64,000 nucleotides of DNA from Halobacillus litoralis (GTDB taxonomy: Bacteria > Bacillota > Bacilli > Bacillales > Halobacillaceae). Below, piece by piece: positions 42,658-50,582 of the stretch. The first letter of the stretch is position 1. The number at the start of each line of letters is the position of its first letter. Position numbers and translations under genes: made by a program. The DNA lies in assembly GCF_020171725.1 (NCBI RefSeq), contig NZ_JAIVAJ010000001.1, forward strand, positions 496,001-560,000, in the 5' to 3' direction. The notes under the pieces were generated by a model. It was not told the DNA's origin and made no database searches. It worked only from the letters and a program-made list of their open reading frames with translations.

Positions 42658-43932
42658 TTATCGCTTCAAGATATCTTCGATTCTAGTAATCGCTGCGTTC
42701 CACTCTTCTTCAGGATCTCCGCCTTCTTGAACATTACGTAATGCGGTCAGAACTTCATTGTTAACTGTTACGTATTTTGGTCCTTTGTAAACAGCAGGAA
42801 TCTCTTCCGCTGCTTTAGCGAAGTAGGCAGCCGTGTTTTGACCACCGAAGTATTCATCTTCGCTGTTCACGAATTCATCCATTTCATAGACAGAAGGTGC
42901 AGATGGGAACAATCCGCTTTCTGTAAAGGACTTCAGCTGGTTCTCAGGAGACAGCAACCATTTCGCGAACGCATACGCTTCTTCCTGAACTTCTGACTCG
43001 GCAGGAATCGCTACATAAGATCCACCCCAGTTACCCGCAAAGTCTGTTGGAAGTGTCGTTACTTTCCAGTTTCCTTTTCCTTCAGGAGCGTTCTCTGTCA
43101 TGTATCCTTTCAACCAAGCAGGTGCCATCTCAACAGCAAATTCACCTTTGTTCAAAGCATTCGCCCATTCAGGAGTCCACATTTCGAAGTTTCCAACGTA
43201 CCCTTCTTGGTGCAGTTCAACAGCATAGTCGTACGCTTCCTTAACTCCATTTCCTTCGTCCCCTAGAAGAAGCTCGCCATCACGATTGAAGTAGCTCACT
43301 TCAAGAGCATCCATGTTTGCACGGAATGCCATTTCCATACTGTCAACCATCGGCTTGCCTGTCTCATCTAGTACAGTTGAAGCTGCTTCAGCAAATTCAT
43401 CTGGAGTAGAGATCATAGAAGAGACTTCGTCAGGATCTGTTGGAAGACCCGCGTTTTCAAACACGCCAGTATGATAGTACATCGCTTTTGGTCCGATATC
43501 GGTTGGAAGTCCGAAGAGGAAATCTCCCTCGCCGTTCTCAGCCATGTTCCATTTCCAATCTAAGTACTGATCTTGAATTTCATCTGCGCCAAGGTCATAC
43601 AGGTTCACAAAACGATCCTGCGCTTCGCGGTAGCGGTCCAACTGGTCCACTTCAATCATCGTCAGGTCAGGAGCCCCTGTACCCGCTGAGATGGATGTGA
43701 ACAAACTGTTATGGTGATCCCCAAGCTCAGAATTTTTGATGTTGATCGTAACATCAGGGTTCTCGCTCTCGTACTCCTCTGCTAAACTCTCATAGTTCGT
43801 TGCTCCAAATACCCAGAAATCCAATGTCGTTCCGTTTTCTCCAGAAGCCTGTGAGTCATCCCCGTTACAGGCAAATAAGAAAGCACTGGCGGACAATAAC
43901 ATTCCAGCTAACAAGCCTTTTTTCTTTGACAA
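42658..43932 (-). CDS. Sugar ABC transporter substrate-binding lipoprotein
   Basis: 424 residues. Lipoprotein signal with L-F-A-C lipobox, lipidated C22, followed by an acidic G-D-D-S-Q linker. The mature protein has the cluster B (CUT1) pattern: L-D-F-W-V-F-G, A-G-T-G-A-P-D-L-T-M-I-E-V-D-Q near the first third, and W-A-N-A-L-N-K-G-E-F-A-V-E-M-A-P-A-W. The mature chain is strongly acidic, as expected for a surface protein of a salt-adapted bacterium. First gene of the operon, 90 bases downstream of the predicted start point. Confidence 0.93.
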   Translation of the reverse strand: MSKKKGLLAGMLLSASAFLFACNGDDSQASGENGTTLDFWVFGATNYESLAEEYESENPDVTINIKNSELGDHHNSLFTSISAGTGAPDLTMIEVDQLDRYREAQDRFVNLYDLGADEIQDQYLDWKWNMAENGEGDFLFGLPTDIGPKAMYYHTGVFENAGLPTDPDEVSSMISTPDEFAEAASTVLDETGKPMVDSMEMAFRANMDALEVSYFNRDGELLLGDEGNGVKEAYDYAVELHQEGYVGNFEMWTPEWANALNKGEFAVEMAPAWLKGYMTENAPEGKGNWKVTTLPTDFAGNWGGSYVAIPAESEVQEEAYAFAKWLLSPENQLKSFTESGLFPSAPSVYEMDEFVNSEDEYFGGQNTAAYFAKAAEEIPAVYKGPKYVTVNNEVLTALRNVQEGGDPEEEWNAAITRIEDILKR

Positions 43933-43969
43933 ATTAATCTCCCCTTATAATTGCTTTGAATGAATTTCG

Positions 43970-43991
43970 TTTACGAAACCGGTTTCGTAAA
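43970..43991. promoter_or_regulatory. LacI-type operator O1 (22-bp perfect palindrome)
   Basis: Perfect 22-base palindrome centred on CCGG, core ACGAAACCGGTTTCGT. It lies about 30-50 bases downstream of the predicted start point, before the binding-protein gene, where bound repressor would block elongation or clear the promoter. Confidence 0.8.
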
Positions 43992-44029
43992 CCTTCAAAA
44001 AAAATCAATTGATTTATTAACTTGGTTTG

Positions 44030-44058
44030 ATTATATCCCCTTTTGAATCCGTTTTCAA
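44030..44058 (-). promoter_or_regulatory. Strong sigma-A promoter of the beta-glucoside operon
   Basis: Minus strand TTGAAA (44058-44053), 17-base spacer, TATAAT (44035-44030); predicted start near 44022. Confidence 0.85.
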
Positions 44059-44090
44059 TGATTTTTTTGAAAAAAACAAACAATTTTAGT

Positions 44091-44100
44091 AAACCGGTTT
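44091..44100. promoter_or_regulatory. LacI-type operator O2 (AAACCGGTTT)
   Basis: A 10-base perfect palindrome with the same CCGG core as O1, upstream of the -35. The centre-to-centre distance from O1 is 115 bases, close to eleven helical turns, so a repressor tetramer could loop the promoter. Confidence 0.6.
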
Positions 44101-44116
44101 CCTTAACGCATGATGA

Positions 44117-44147
44117 AACCCCCTGTCCTATTGAGGACCAGGGGGTT
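44117..44147 (-). terminator. Hairpin after yjbQ, probable terminator
   Basis: AACCCCCTG-TCCT pairs with AGGA-CAGGGGGTT. Strong stem, short T-run on the minus strand. It isolates the dapF-yjbQ unit from the sugar operon promoter. Confidence 0.5.
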
Positions 44148-44190
44148 CTGAGATTAATCGCAAAGTCGAAGCGACATATATAAAAATAGC

Positions 44191-44589
44191 TTATGTCATG
44201 ATTTTAGCTTTAAAACGGCGGTTTCTGGGACCATCAAATTCACAGAAGTAGAGACCCTGCCATGTTCCGAGCACTAAACGGCCGTTCTCAATCAATAATG
44301 TTTGAGCGTGGCCGACCGTACTCGTTTTCATATGGGCAGCTGTATTTCCTTCCATATGGCGGTCCTCTGGATGATCCCACGGGTAGACTTCTCTCAATCT
44401 CCTCAGCATATCTGTCTTTACATCAGGGTCCGCATTTTCATTCACCGTAAGTCCTGCTGTTGTATGCATGGAAGTGACAACGATCATTCCTTCATCGATT
44501 CCTTCTTGCTGTACCCAGCTCTCTACCTGATTTGTTACGTCAATCATCTGATCATGGTGATCGGTTTTCACTTCGAACGTTTTAATCAT
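44191..44589 (-). CDS. yjbQ: YjbQ-family protein (UPF0047)
   Basis: 132 residues, full length for the family. Conserved core: [14 protein letters not shown], the [11 protein letters not shown] segment, and [15 protein letters not shown] at the C-terminus. E. coli YjbQ has weak thiamine-phosphate-synthase activity, and annotation pipelines call it a secondary enzyme of that type; the true role is unsettled. The ATG overlaps the dapF stop by 4 bases (ATGA), so the two are coupled. Confidence 0.92.
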   Translation of the reverse strand: MIKTFEVKTDHHDQMIDVTNQVESWVQQEGIDEGMIVVTSMHTTAGLTVNENADPDVKTDMLRRLREVYPWDHPEDRHMEGNTAAHMKTSTVGHAQTLLIENGRLVLGTWQGLYFCEFDGPRNRRFKAKIMT

Positions 44590-45563
44590 GAAGCATCTCC
44601 TCCTATTTGACGTGCTGCATACGTTTGAAGCTGTTCGTACGCTTTGTTTTCTTCTTCAAACCAATGCTTTTTTGACAGGCTGTAACCGTCCATAGATTCA
44701 TTTACCTCGACATCAGCTTGATAAACATTCGTCCCGTTCCCTTGCAGACTGATCGAATGAGATCCATCATGCTCTTTTACGACGCAATGTACAAGTCCGC
44801 CTTTATTGATCACAACAATCGGTGTATCTTTGTCGTTCGAACCGAGAATGGTCGATACGAGGGAAGAAGCTGACATTGCGGTTCCACACGCATTCGTAAG
44901 TCCTACGCCCCGCTCGTACGTCTGAGCGAAAATCTTGTTCTTCTCGAGTTGTTTGACGAAGCTGACATTGACTCCGTTCGGAAACACGTCCTTCACCTGA
45001 TTAGCCAGCTGCCCTACTTCAAGCAGCTCTTCTTGATCGACCTCATCAACAATGGTTACGATATGCGGATTGGGAACACTTAAAGCCGTAAACGTACGTT
45101 TAGTAGAAATTTGCGGAATGTTGTCATCGACGGCTTCAGGTTCCGCAAAGTTCATAGGAAGGGAGTCTACGCTGAACGAGACCGGCTCAATAGCAACAGA
45201 GAAGGTATCGATTTCAGGATAAATGGGTTCGACACGGCTGACGGCAAGCACCGCTTCCTTCGTTTCAATCGAAATATCAGGATTCCCTGTCTTTTCAATC
45301 ATGTGTCTTGCTACACAACGGAGCCCATTGCCGCACATTTCTGCCTCTGTACCATCCGAATTGAACATTCGCATCTGTCCTTCTGCCTGGTCACTGGGAA
45401 GAACAAACAATATACCGTCCGACCCAATCCCTTCTTCTCGATTACATAACAAAAGGGAAAGCTGTTCTCTCTGTTTTTCTGTAAAGTTCAGGGGATGCTC
45501 GATTTCGTCGATCAGAATAAAGTCATTCCCAGAACCATGACATTTAATAAAAGGGATGTTCAC
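44586..45563 (-). CDS. dapF: Diaminopimelate epimerase, long divergent form
   Basis: Converts LL- to meso-diaminopimelate for lysine and peptidoglycan. GTG start at 45563 with GAGGTGG; the in-frame ATG at 45578 overlaps that site. 325 residues versus about 284 in B. subtilis. Both catalytic cysteines are present: C77 in E-M-C-G-N-G-L-R-C and C226 in N-A-C-G-T-A. Odd: the usual Y-E-R-G-x-G-E-T-x-A-C-G-T-G-A reads [15 protein letters not shown], and about 45 residues are added at the C-terminus ([11 protein letters not shown]). It may be a paralogue with altered substrate. Confidence 0.85.
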   Translation of the reverse strand: MNIPFIKCHGSGNDFILIDEIEHPLNFTEKQREQLSLLLCNREEGIGSDGILFVLPSDQAEGQMRMFNSDGTEAEMCGNGLRCVARHMIEKTGNPDISIETKEAVLAVSRVEPIYPEIDTFSVAIEPVSFSVDSLPMNFAEPEAVDDNIPQISTKRTFTALSVPNPHIVTIVDEVDQEELLEVGQLANQVKDVFPNGVNVSFVKQLEKNKIFAQTYERGVGLTNACGTAMSASSLVSTILGSNDKDTPIVVINKGGLVHCVVKEHDGSHSISLQGNGTNVYQADVEVNESMDGYSLSKKHWFEEENKAYEQLQTYAARQIGGDAS

Positions 45564-45658
45564 TGTATTCCACCTCATTGTTTTTTTCCCATCATAGCAT
45601 AATTATGGAGTTGGATGTGGACTTGTGAAGGACGAAAATGTGAATCTAACTTACTGGT

Positions 45659-46918
45659 TCAGGATTGCTTCACCAGTGCACGAGTCCGGACCCTCCGCTT
45701 ACCTGAAATCGAGTTTCTAGAGAACACAATGCCACAGATGGTAAGGCCGATATAAAAGCCAGCCATGCCTCCCCCTCCAATTTGTGCCCCCATCACTAAG
45801 CCAAGTGCTCCAACCATTTTCCCAAGTTGAAAAACAAGGCCGTTAAACGCCATGTACGCGCCTCTCTTCGAATCATCTACGAGATCCGCCAATATCGACT
45901 GCCTCGTCGGTACATACATCAATTCGCCGATAGTCAGAACGATGACCGCCGCAAATAATCCAGCTACATTCGAACTGAAGGCTGTATAGGCATATCCAAT
46001 ACCGAAAAGCACAAACCCTGCATACATGATCCATTCCTCATTTCTCCCTTTGATCCACTTGGAGACGATACTTGTGAGAAGGACAATAAGAATCGTATTG
46101 GTGATGGTAAGAATACTGATGAGCCTGAGTCCATCGATCGCTATGGCCCCGAAGCCCCACAGCTCAACCGTTCTTTCAACAAACTCCTTTTCCAATCTGA
46201 CCGCAATGAAGTTGTTCCTTTGAAACTCAATACCTAGTATGGCAATGCCGCCGGCTGTAAAGGAAAGAAACGCCGTGTCCCTGATCACTTTCTTATAACT
46301 ATTCAAAACAGGCTTCCAGCCATACTCGTCTCGAACAGCCTCGCTCTTCTCATAAGATTCCAATATGAGAACCTGGGTCATCGCAAAAGTCACGATGCTC
46401 ATGAATAACAGTCCCACTAATAAACCGAACAGGTGTGATTCAAAGAACCATCCCCCAATAACCAGTCCGATCATCAACGATAGATTCACTGCCCAATAGT
46501 TGACCGCATACATGAAAGCACGCGTCTCCTTGGAACTGACATCAATTAACATCGCTTCCGCCGCAGGGTTCACTAATCCTCCAGCTATCCCAACAAGGAG
46601 GATCATGGCGTATGTAATCCAAGCAGATGTGAACCAAGGTGAATTCGCACTCATCATGCCGATAAATGCGAAGACCTTTAAAGCCTCCCCTGTTACCATC
46701 AGCCTCTTCCGGCCGATCACATCACTTAAATACCCGCCGTACAGACCCGTCATGAATTGAATAGCAACTTGAACTAAAACGAGAAGCCCTGCTACAGACG
46801 CATTCCACTCCTTGGTGAAATAGATCGCCATAAATGGGAAAACAGCCGCCCCTACCACTCGACTCAAAAATGATGTATAAATCCTCACCTTAATATTTGG
46901 ATGTAACGACTTGAACAT
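45659..46918 (-). CDS. MFS transporter, divergent partner of an SgrR-type regulator
   Basis: 419 residues from ATG 46918 (AAAGGGAGGCGA upstream), 12 membrane segments. MFS marks: G-G-Y-L-S-D-V-I-G-R-K-R-L in loop 2-3, the proline/glycine helix 5, and a shorter repeat after the long central loop. MFS proteins beside SgrR-type regulators (E. coli SetA) often export sugars or sugar analogues, so an exporter is likely. The divergent spacing to the regulator is under 100 bases. Confidence 0.9.
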   Translation of the reverse strand: MFKSLHPNIKVRIYTSFLSRVVGAAVFPFMAIYFTKEWNASVAGLLVLVQVAIQFMTGLYGGYLSDVIGRKRLMVTGEALKVFAFIGMMSANSPWFTSAWITYAMILLVGIAGGLVNPAAEAMLIDVSSKETRAFMYAVNYWAVNLSLMIGLVIGGWFFESHLFGLLVGLLFMSIVTFAMTQVLILESYEKSEAVRDEYGWKPVLNSYKKVIRDTAFLSFTAGGIAILGIEFQRNNFIAVRLEKEFVERTVELWGFGAIAIDGLRLISILTITNTILIVLLTSIVSKWIKGRNEEWIMYAGFVLFGIGYAYTAFSSNVAGLFAAVIVLTIGELMYVPTRQSILADLVDDSKRGAYMAFNGLVFQLGKMVGALGLVMGAQIGGGGMAGFYIGLTICGIVFSRNSISGKRRVRTRALVKQS

Positions 46919-47016
46919 ATAATCGCCTCCCTTTCCTCTTTTATTATGTTCTTTTATAAAAGGAGGAAAAAGGGTACAATCCAATTAAAGATGTCCCCTT
47001 TTTGGAGGTTATGACC

Positions 47017-48741
47017 ATGAACGACCGCTACTTTACATTACGAGCCCACTTATATGAACGAGAAGAAAATCTCACGATGAACGTGAAACTAAGTGAGATA
47101 GAAGAAATTTGGCATTGCACAAGAAAAAACGTCAAAAGAATCCTTCTCAAGCTCCAGCAGCAAGAATTACTTGAATACAAGCCTGGAATAGGACGAGGAA
47201 GGTCCTCTCAACTGACCTTTTTTCATCCTTTTCAACAGGAAGTGGAACAACATGTTCAAACCCACGTGAGAAACGGCCAGCTCGATCAAGTCGCTGAACT
47301 GCTTCGTCTGCCAATTCCAAAGTCTTGGATTGCCAAGAAATCGAAGGAAATTGAAGATATGTTCGGCTATAAGGGAAGCCAACAGTCAGAAGATGTACTG
47401 CATGCCTTCATTTCCAGAAGCATCACAACCATCGATCCTCTGAAAGTGTCCGTTTCTCTCGAATCCCACATCATTGAACAACTAGGAAGTACACTGGTGG
47501 AATACGATGCAGAAACCGATACGATCCAGCCGCTTCTTGCCCATCACTATGAGTCAGATGAGAACGATCGAGTATGGACTTTTTATTTAAGGAAAGGAGT
47601 CCGCTTTCACCATAATGAAGAAATGACGAGTGAAGATGTGAAAGCTACTCTATACAGGGGGAAGGAAGGTCCCCCCTCGTACAGCTGGCTCATGCAGGAG
47701 CTATCGGAGATCGAATGCGTGGGACGATATAAAGTCATTGTCTATTTATCCAATCCAAACCCTTTTTTCATCCGCTACCTGGCTTCTTCTAACCTGTGCA
47801 TCCTTCCGGCCGATGTTCCGTTTACCGAGAAAGATTGGATTGGGACAGGACCGTTTCAATTGGTGGAAAAAAACGATCATAAACTCGTTCTATCTGCCTT
47901 TGACAGATATTTCAAGGAGCGGCCCTTACTAGATGAAGTACACTTTTACCAAGTATCGCAGGAAGCTGCCGAAACAATGAACTTCACACCTGGGGTAAAA
48001 AACGAGATGAGACCTACGGAGAAACACGAACTGGAAACCGGCTTCAGGTTTCTAGCCTTTAATTTCAACCGGGATACCATTGTACAGAACGCTTCATTCA
48101 GGGAAGCTGTCTTTCATTTGCTCGATATGAATAAAATGGCCGAGGCACTCGAATGGTCGACATGGGTTGAGGCGAGCAGTTTCGTGCATGAGCGATCGTT
48201 TCACCAACCAAAAGAGGATAACAAAATTATAGAGGGACTGAAGGAGTCTGGATACAATGGAGAGGCATTAACCCTCTATCATTTGGATTTCGCAAGAGCC
48301 GCTGCGGAGGCATCGTGGTTTCAAAGCAGGGCTGAAAGATTCGGATTACGCATTACGCTTGTTCCCTATTCCCTTTCCGATTTTTATAACAAGACCATGG
48401 ATGAAGAGGCAGACCTTATTTTTATGGGTGAAGTGTCCTCATTGGACTCACACCTTTCGTTCATCGGAGCCTTCCAAAACGAAACGCTCTTCTTCCATCG
48501 ACTATTCCCGGAATCTACACTACAGTGGATACATGAACGGTTGAGGACCTTAAAGAAGCAACCTCACGCAACAGACCGCGTCAGGGTTATGAAAGACATT
48601 GAAAGGGTGATACGTGAAGACCATCTTCTCATCTTTCAGCACCACCCGGTCAAAACAAGGACGTTTCATCCAATGATTCAGGATGTCGAATTCCATTCCT
48701 TTGGTCACTTCGACTTAACTAAGTTGTGGATTCCGAATTAA
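47017..48741 (+). CDS. SgrR-type transcriptional regulator with solute-binding domain
   Basis: 574 residues from ATG 47017 (GGAGG 8 bases upstream; an ATG six bases before is too near the site). N-terminal SgrR winged helix (I-W-H-C-T-R-K-N-V-K-R-I-L-L-K-L), about residues 1-115, then a cytoplasmic copy of an oligopeptide-binding (SBP family 5) domain: S-R-S-I-T-T-I-D-P, W-T-F-Y-L-R-K-G-V-R-F-H, E-M-T-S-E-D-V-K-A-T, W-I-G-T-G-P-F-Q-L. No signal peptide, as expected for a regulator. It probably controls the divergent MFS gene in response to a small ligand. Confidence 0.9.
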   Translation: MNDRYFTLRAHLYEREENLTMNVKLSEIEEIWHCTRKNVKRILLKLQQQELLEYKPGIGRGRSSQLTFFHPFQQEVEQHVQTHVRNGQLDQVAELLRLPIPKSWIAKKSKEIEDMFGYKGSQQSEDVLHAFISRSITTIDPLKVSVSLESHIIEQLGSTLVEYDAETDTIQPLLAHHYESDENDRVWTFYLRKGVRFHHNEEMTSEDVKATLYRGKEGPPSYSWLMQELSEIECVGRYKVIVYLSNPNPFFIRYLASSNLCILPADVPFTEKDWIGTGPFQLVEKNDHKLVLSAFDRYFKERPLLDEVHFYQVSQEAAETMNFTPGVKNEMRPTEKHELETGFRFLAFNFNRDTIVQNASFREAVFHLLDMNKMAEALEWSTWVEASSFVHERSFHQPKEDNKIIEGLKESGYNGEALTLYHLDFARAAAEASWFQSRAERFGLRITLVPYSLSDFYNKTMDEEADLIFMGEVSSLDSHLSFIGAFQNETLFFHRLFPESTLQWIHERLRTLKKQPHATDRVRVMKDIERVIREDHLLIFQHHPVKTRTFHPMIQDVEFHSFGHFDLTKLWIPN

Positions 48742-48913
48742 GAACGGATTGACGAAACGATTCGGATTGAGCAAGTTTTGAAAAATCATCCATATGATCA
48801 GCTATGAAGTTTTCCATTTTCAGATGATTCTCATCCAGGAACAAAACGAGCTGTTCATTTAATAACGTCTGTTCATCAAAAGCATCGAATTGATCCGCCA
48901 ACCGTTCCGCCAT
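48719..48913 (-). CDS. Small hypothetical protein (doubtful start)
   Basis: 64 residues, acidic and amphipathic (Q-F-D-A-F-D-E-Q-T-L-L-N-E-Q-L-V-L-F-L-D-E-N), overlapping the end of the SgrR gene by 23 bases on the other strand. The ATG at 48913 lacks a ribosome site. A good GAGGGG site lies a little upstream, but its ATG (TTATGAAATC) opens a different frame that stops after 24 codons. The frame stays open upstream of 48913 back to a TGA. Either a weakly expressed gene or one damaged by a frameshift near its start. Confidence 0.4.
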   Translation of the reverse strand: MAERLADQFDAFDEQTLLNEQLVLFLDENHLKMENFIADHMDDFSKLAQSESFRQSVLNSESTT

Positions 48914-48958
48914 CGTTTCACGCGTGATTTCATAACGCTGTTCCCCTCAATAACAGTA

Positions 48959-48994
48959 AGAAGAGACTGCACCAGGTAAGGTACAGTCTCTTCT
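48959..48994 (-). terminator. Hairpin after ilvA, end of the ilv-leu operon
   Basis: An 11-bp stem, AGAAGAGACTG with complement, two bases after the ilvA stop. The minus-strand T-run after it is poor. Confidence 0.6.
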
Positions 48995-48995
48995 A

Positions 48996-49955
48996 TTAAG
49001 CAATCACCATTTTTTTCGGGTTCGCTAGCTTGCGGATCATAGGAATACGAGTTAAATCCATATTCCCTCCACTGAGAATGACCCCTGCTTTCTTATCAGA
49101 AAGGGACTCTTTTTCTTGCAAAAGCCCGGCCAAGCCCGTCGCTCCAGCTCCTTCAACGAGTGTTTTTTCCCGTTCAAGCAGGAATAACATCGCTTTGGCA
49201 ATCTCGGATTCTTCTACAGTGATGACCCGGTCCACATACTTTTGGATACACGGGAAAGTCACTTTCCCCTTTTCCTTGACGGCGATTCCATCAGCGATTG
49301 TGGAGACGGATGTCAATTTTTCAGGTCCTCGCTTATACAGAGCATTATAAGTGGATGGTGCTTTAGCCGACTGTACTCCGATTACTTGGATGGAAGGCTT
49401 GATTTGTTTAGCAGCGAATGCGACTCCACTGATCAGTCCCCCTCCTCCGATCGGAACGTACAGCGTTTCGAGCTCTGGCTGCTGTTCGAGCATCTCGACA
49501 GCAACTGTTGCCTGTCCAGCCATCACGTCGCGGTCATCAAACGGGTGAACAAACGTTGCTCCTGTCCGTTTCTGTTCCTCACAAGCAGCGTGATAAGCTT
49601 CTTGGAAGGACTCTCCCGTTAATACAACTCTCGCGCCATAGCCTTCTGTCGCTTCGACTTTTGCCTTCGGCGTCGATTCAGGCATGAAGATCTTCGCCAT
49701 CACGCCTCTTTTTGAAGCGGCAAGGGCTACACCTTGCGCGTGATTTCCTGCTGATGCAGCAATCACCCCGCACGCTGCCTCTTCTTTTGTAAGTTGAGAG
49801 ACTTTGTACGAGGCACCCCGTACTTTAAATGCTCCTGTTTTCTGCTGGTTTTCCATTTTCATAAACACCTGACCCGCAACCATCTGATTGAGCGTCTCGG
49901 ATGTTTCAAGCGGCGTTCGGTGAACCACCCCTTGCAACGTTTTGTGTGCATCCAT
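48996..49955 (-). CDS. ilvA: Threonine dehydratase without ACT domain; damaged or unusual 5' end
   Basis: PLP enzyme that deaminates threonine to 2-oxobutanoate, the first step to isoleucine. 319 residues from the only in-frame ATG (49955). PLP lysine K44 in G-A-F-K-V-R-G-A-S, S-A-G-N-H-A-Q-G, and the phosphate-binding G-G-G-G-L-I-S-G. The C-terminal ACT-like regulatory domain of biosynthetic IlvA (422 residues in B. subtilis) is absent. The ribosome site AAAGGAGTGAAG stands about 35 bases upstream of this ATG, next to a TTG whose frame stops after four codons; adding one T at TTCTTAACG would join it to this protein (see findings). Last gene of the ilv-leu operon. Confidence 0.88.
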   Translation of the reverse strand: MDAHKTLQGVVHRTPLETSETLNQMVAGQVFMKMENQQKTGAFKVRGASYKVSQLTKEEAACGVIAASAGNHAQGVALAASKRGVMAKIFMPESTPKAKVEATEGYGARVVLTGESFQEAYHAACEEQKRTGATFVHPFDDRDVMAGQATVAVEMLEQQPELETLYVPIGGGGLISGVAFAAKQIKPSIQVIGVQSAKAPSTYNALYKRGPEKLTSVSTIADGIAVKEKGKVTFPCIQKYVDRVITVEESEIAKAMLFLLEREKTLVEGAGATGLAGLLQEKESLSDKKAGVILSGGNMDLTRIPMIRKLANPKKMVIA

Positions 49956-49997
49956 TACTTTGGCTAGCGTTAAGAAATCCCCAACGTCTTCACTCCT

Positions 49998-50579
49998 TTA
50001 GATTTGTTTTTGTTCGAACTGGTCGATTTTGTCTTCGTATGTCATAGTGACAGCTATTTCATCCCAACCATTCAGAAGCATTTCCTTATGGTAGGGTTGT
50101 ATATCAAAAGAGACTGTTTGAGAACCATCTGTCACCTCTTGCTTTTCAAGATCGACCTTCAGTTCGTACTGATGATTCTCAGCCTCTTTGATCATAGTTT
50201 CAGTAACTTCAATCGGTAATTGTATAGGTAAGATTCCGTTTTTAAAACAGTTGCTATAAAAGATATCCGCAAAGCTCGGAGCGATGACAACTTTAAAGCC
50301 AAAATCCTGAATCGCCCACGGCGCGTGCTCACGAGAAGAGCCGCAACCAAAGTTTTCACCAGCTACAATGACTGACGCCTCTTCATAAGCGGGGTCATTG
50401 AGTGAAAAATCCTCGCGCTTCGTGCCATCATCATAAAAGCGCCAGTTGTAAAATAAAAACTGCCCGAACCCTTGTCTTTGGATTCGTTTCAAAAATTGTT
50501 TCGGAATGATTTGATCGGTGTCAACGTTCGCCCTGTTTAACGGGTAAACGATTCCTTTATGCTGTTTCAATGGTTCCAT
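49998..50579 (-). CDS. leuD: 3-isopropylmalate dehydratase small subunit
   Basis: Forms with LeuC the isomerase of leucine synthesis (2- to 3-isopropylmalate). 193 residues: N-V-D-T-D-Q-I-I-P-K-Q-F-L near residue 20, G-x-N-F-G-C-G-S-S-R-E-H-A-P-W-A swivelling-domain signature at about 77-92, and D-I-F-Y-S-N-C-F-K-N-G-I-L-P. It starts 3 bases after the leuC stop. The intact, normal length and order make this secure. Confidence 0.97.
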   Translation of the reverse strand: MEPLKQHKGIVYPLNRANVDTDQIIPKQFLKRIQRQGFGQFLFYNWRFYDDGTKREDFSLNDPAYEEASVIVAGENFGCGSSREHAPWAIQDFGFKVVIAPSFADIFYSNCFKNGILPIQLPIEVTETMIKEAENHQYELKVDLEKQEVTDGSQTVSFDIQPYHKEMLLNGWDEIAVTMTYEDKIDQFEQKQI

Positions 50580-50582
50580 TCG

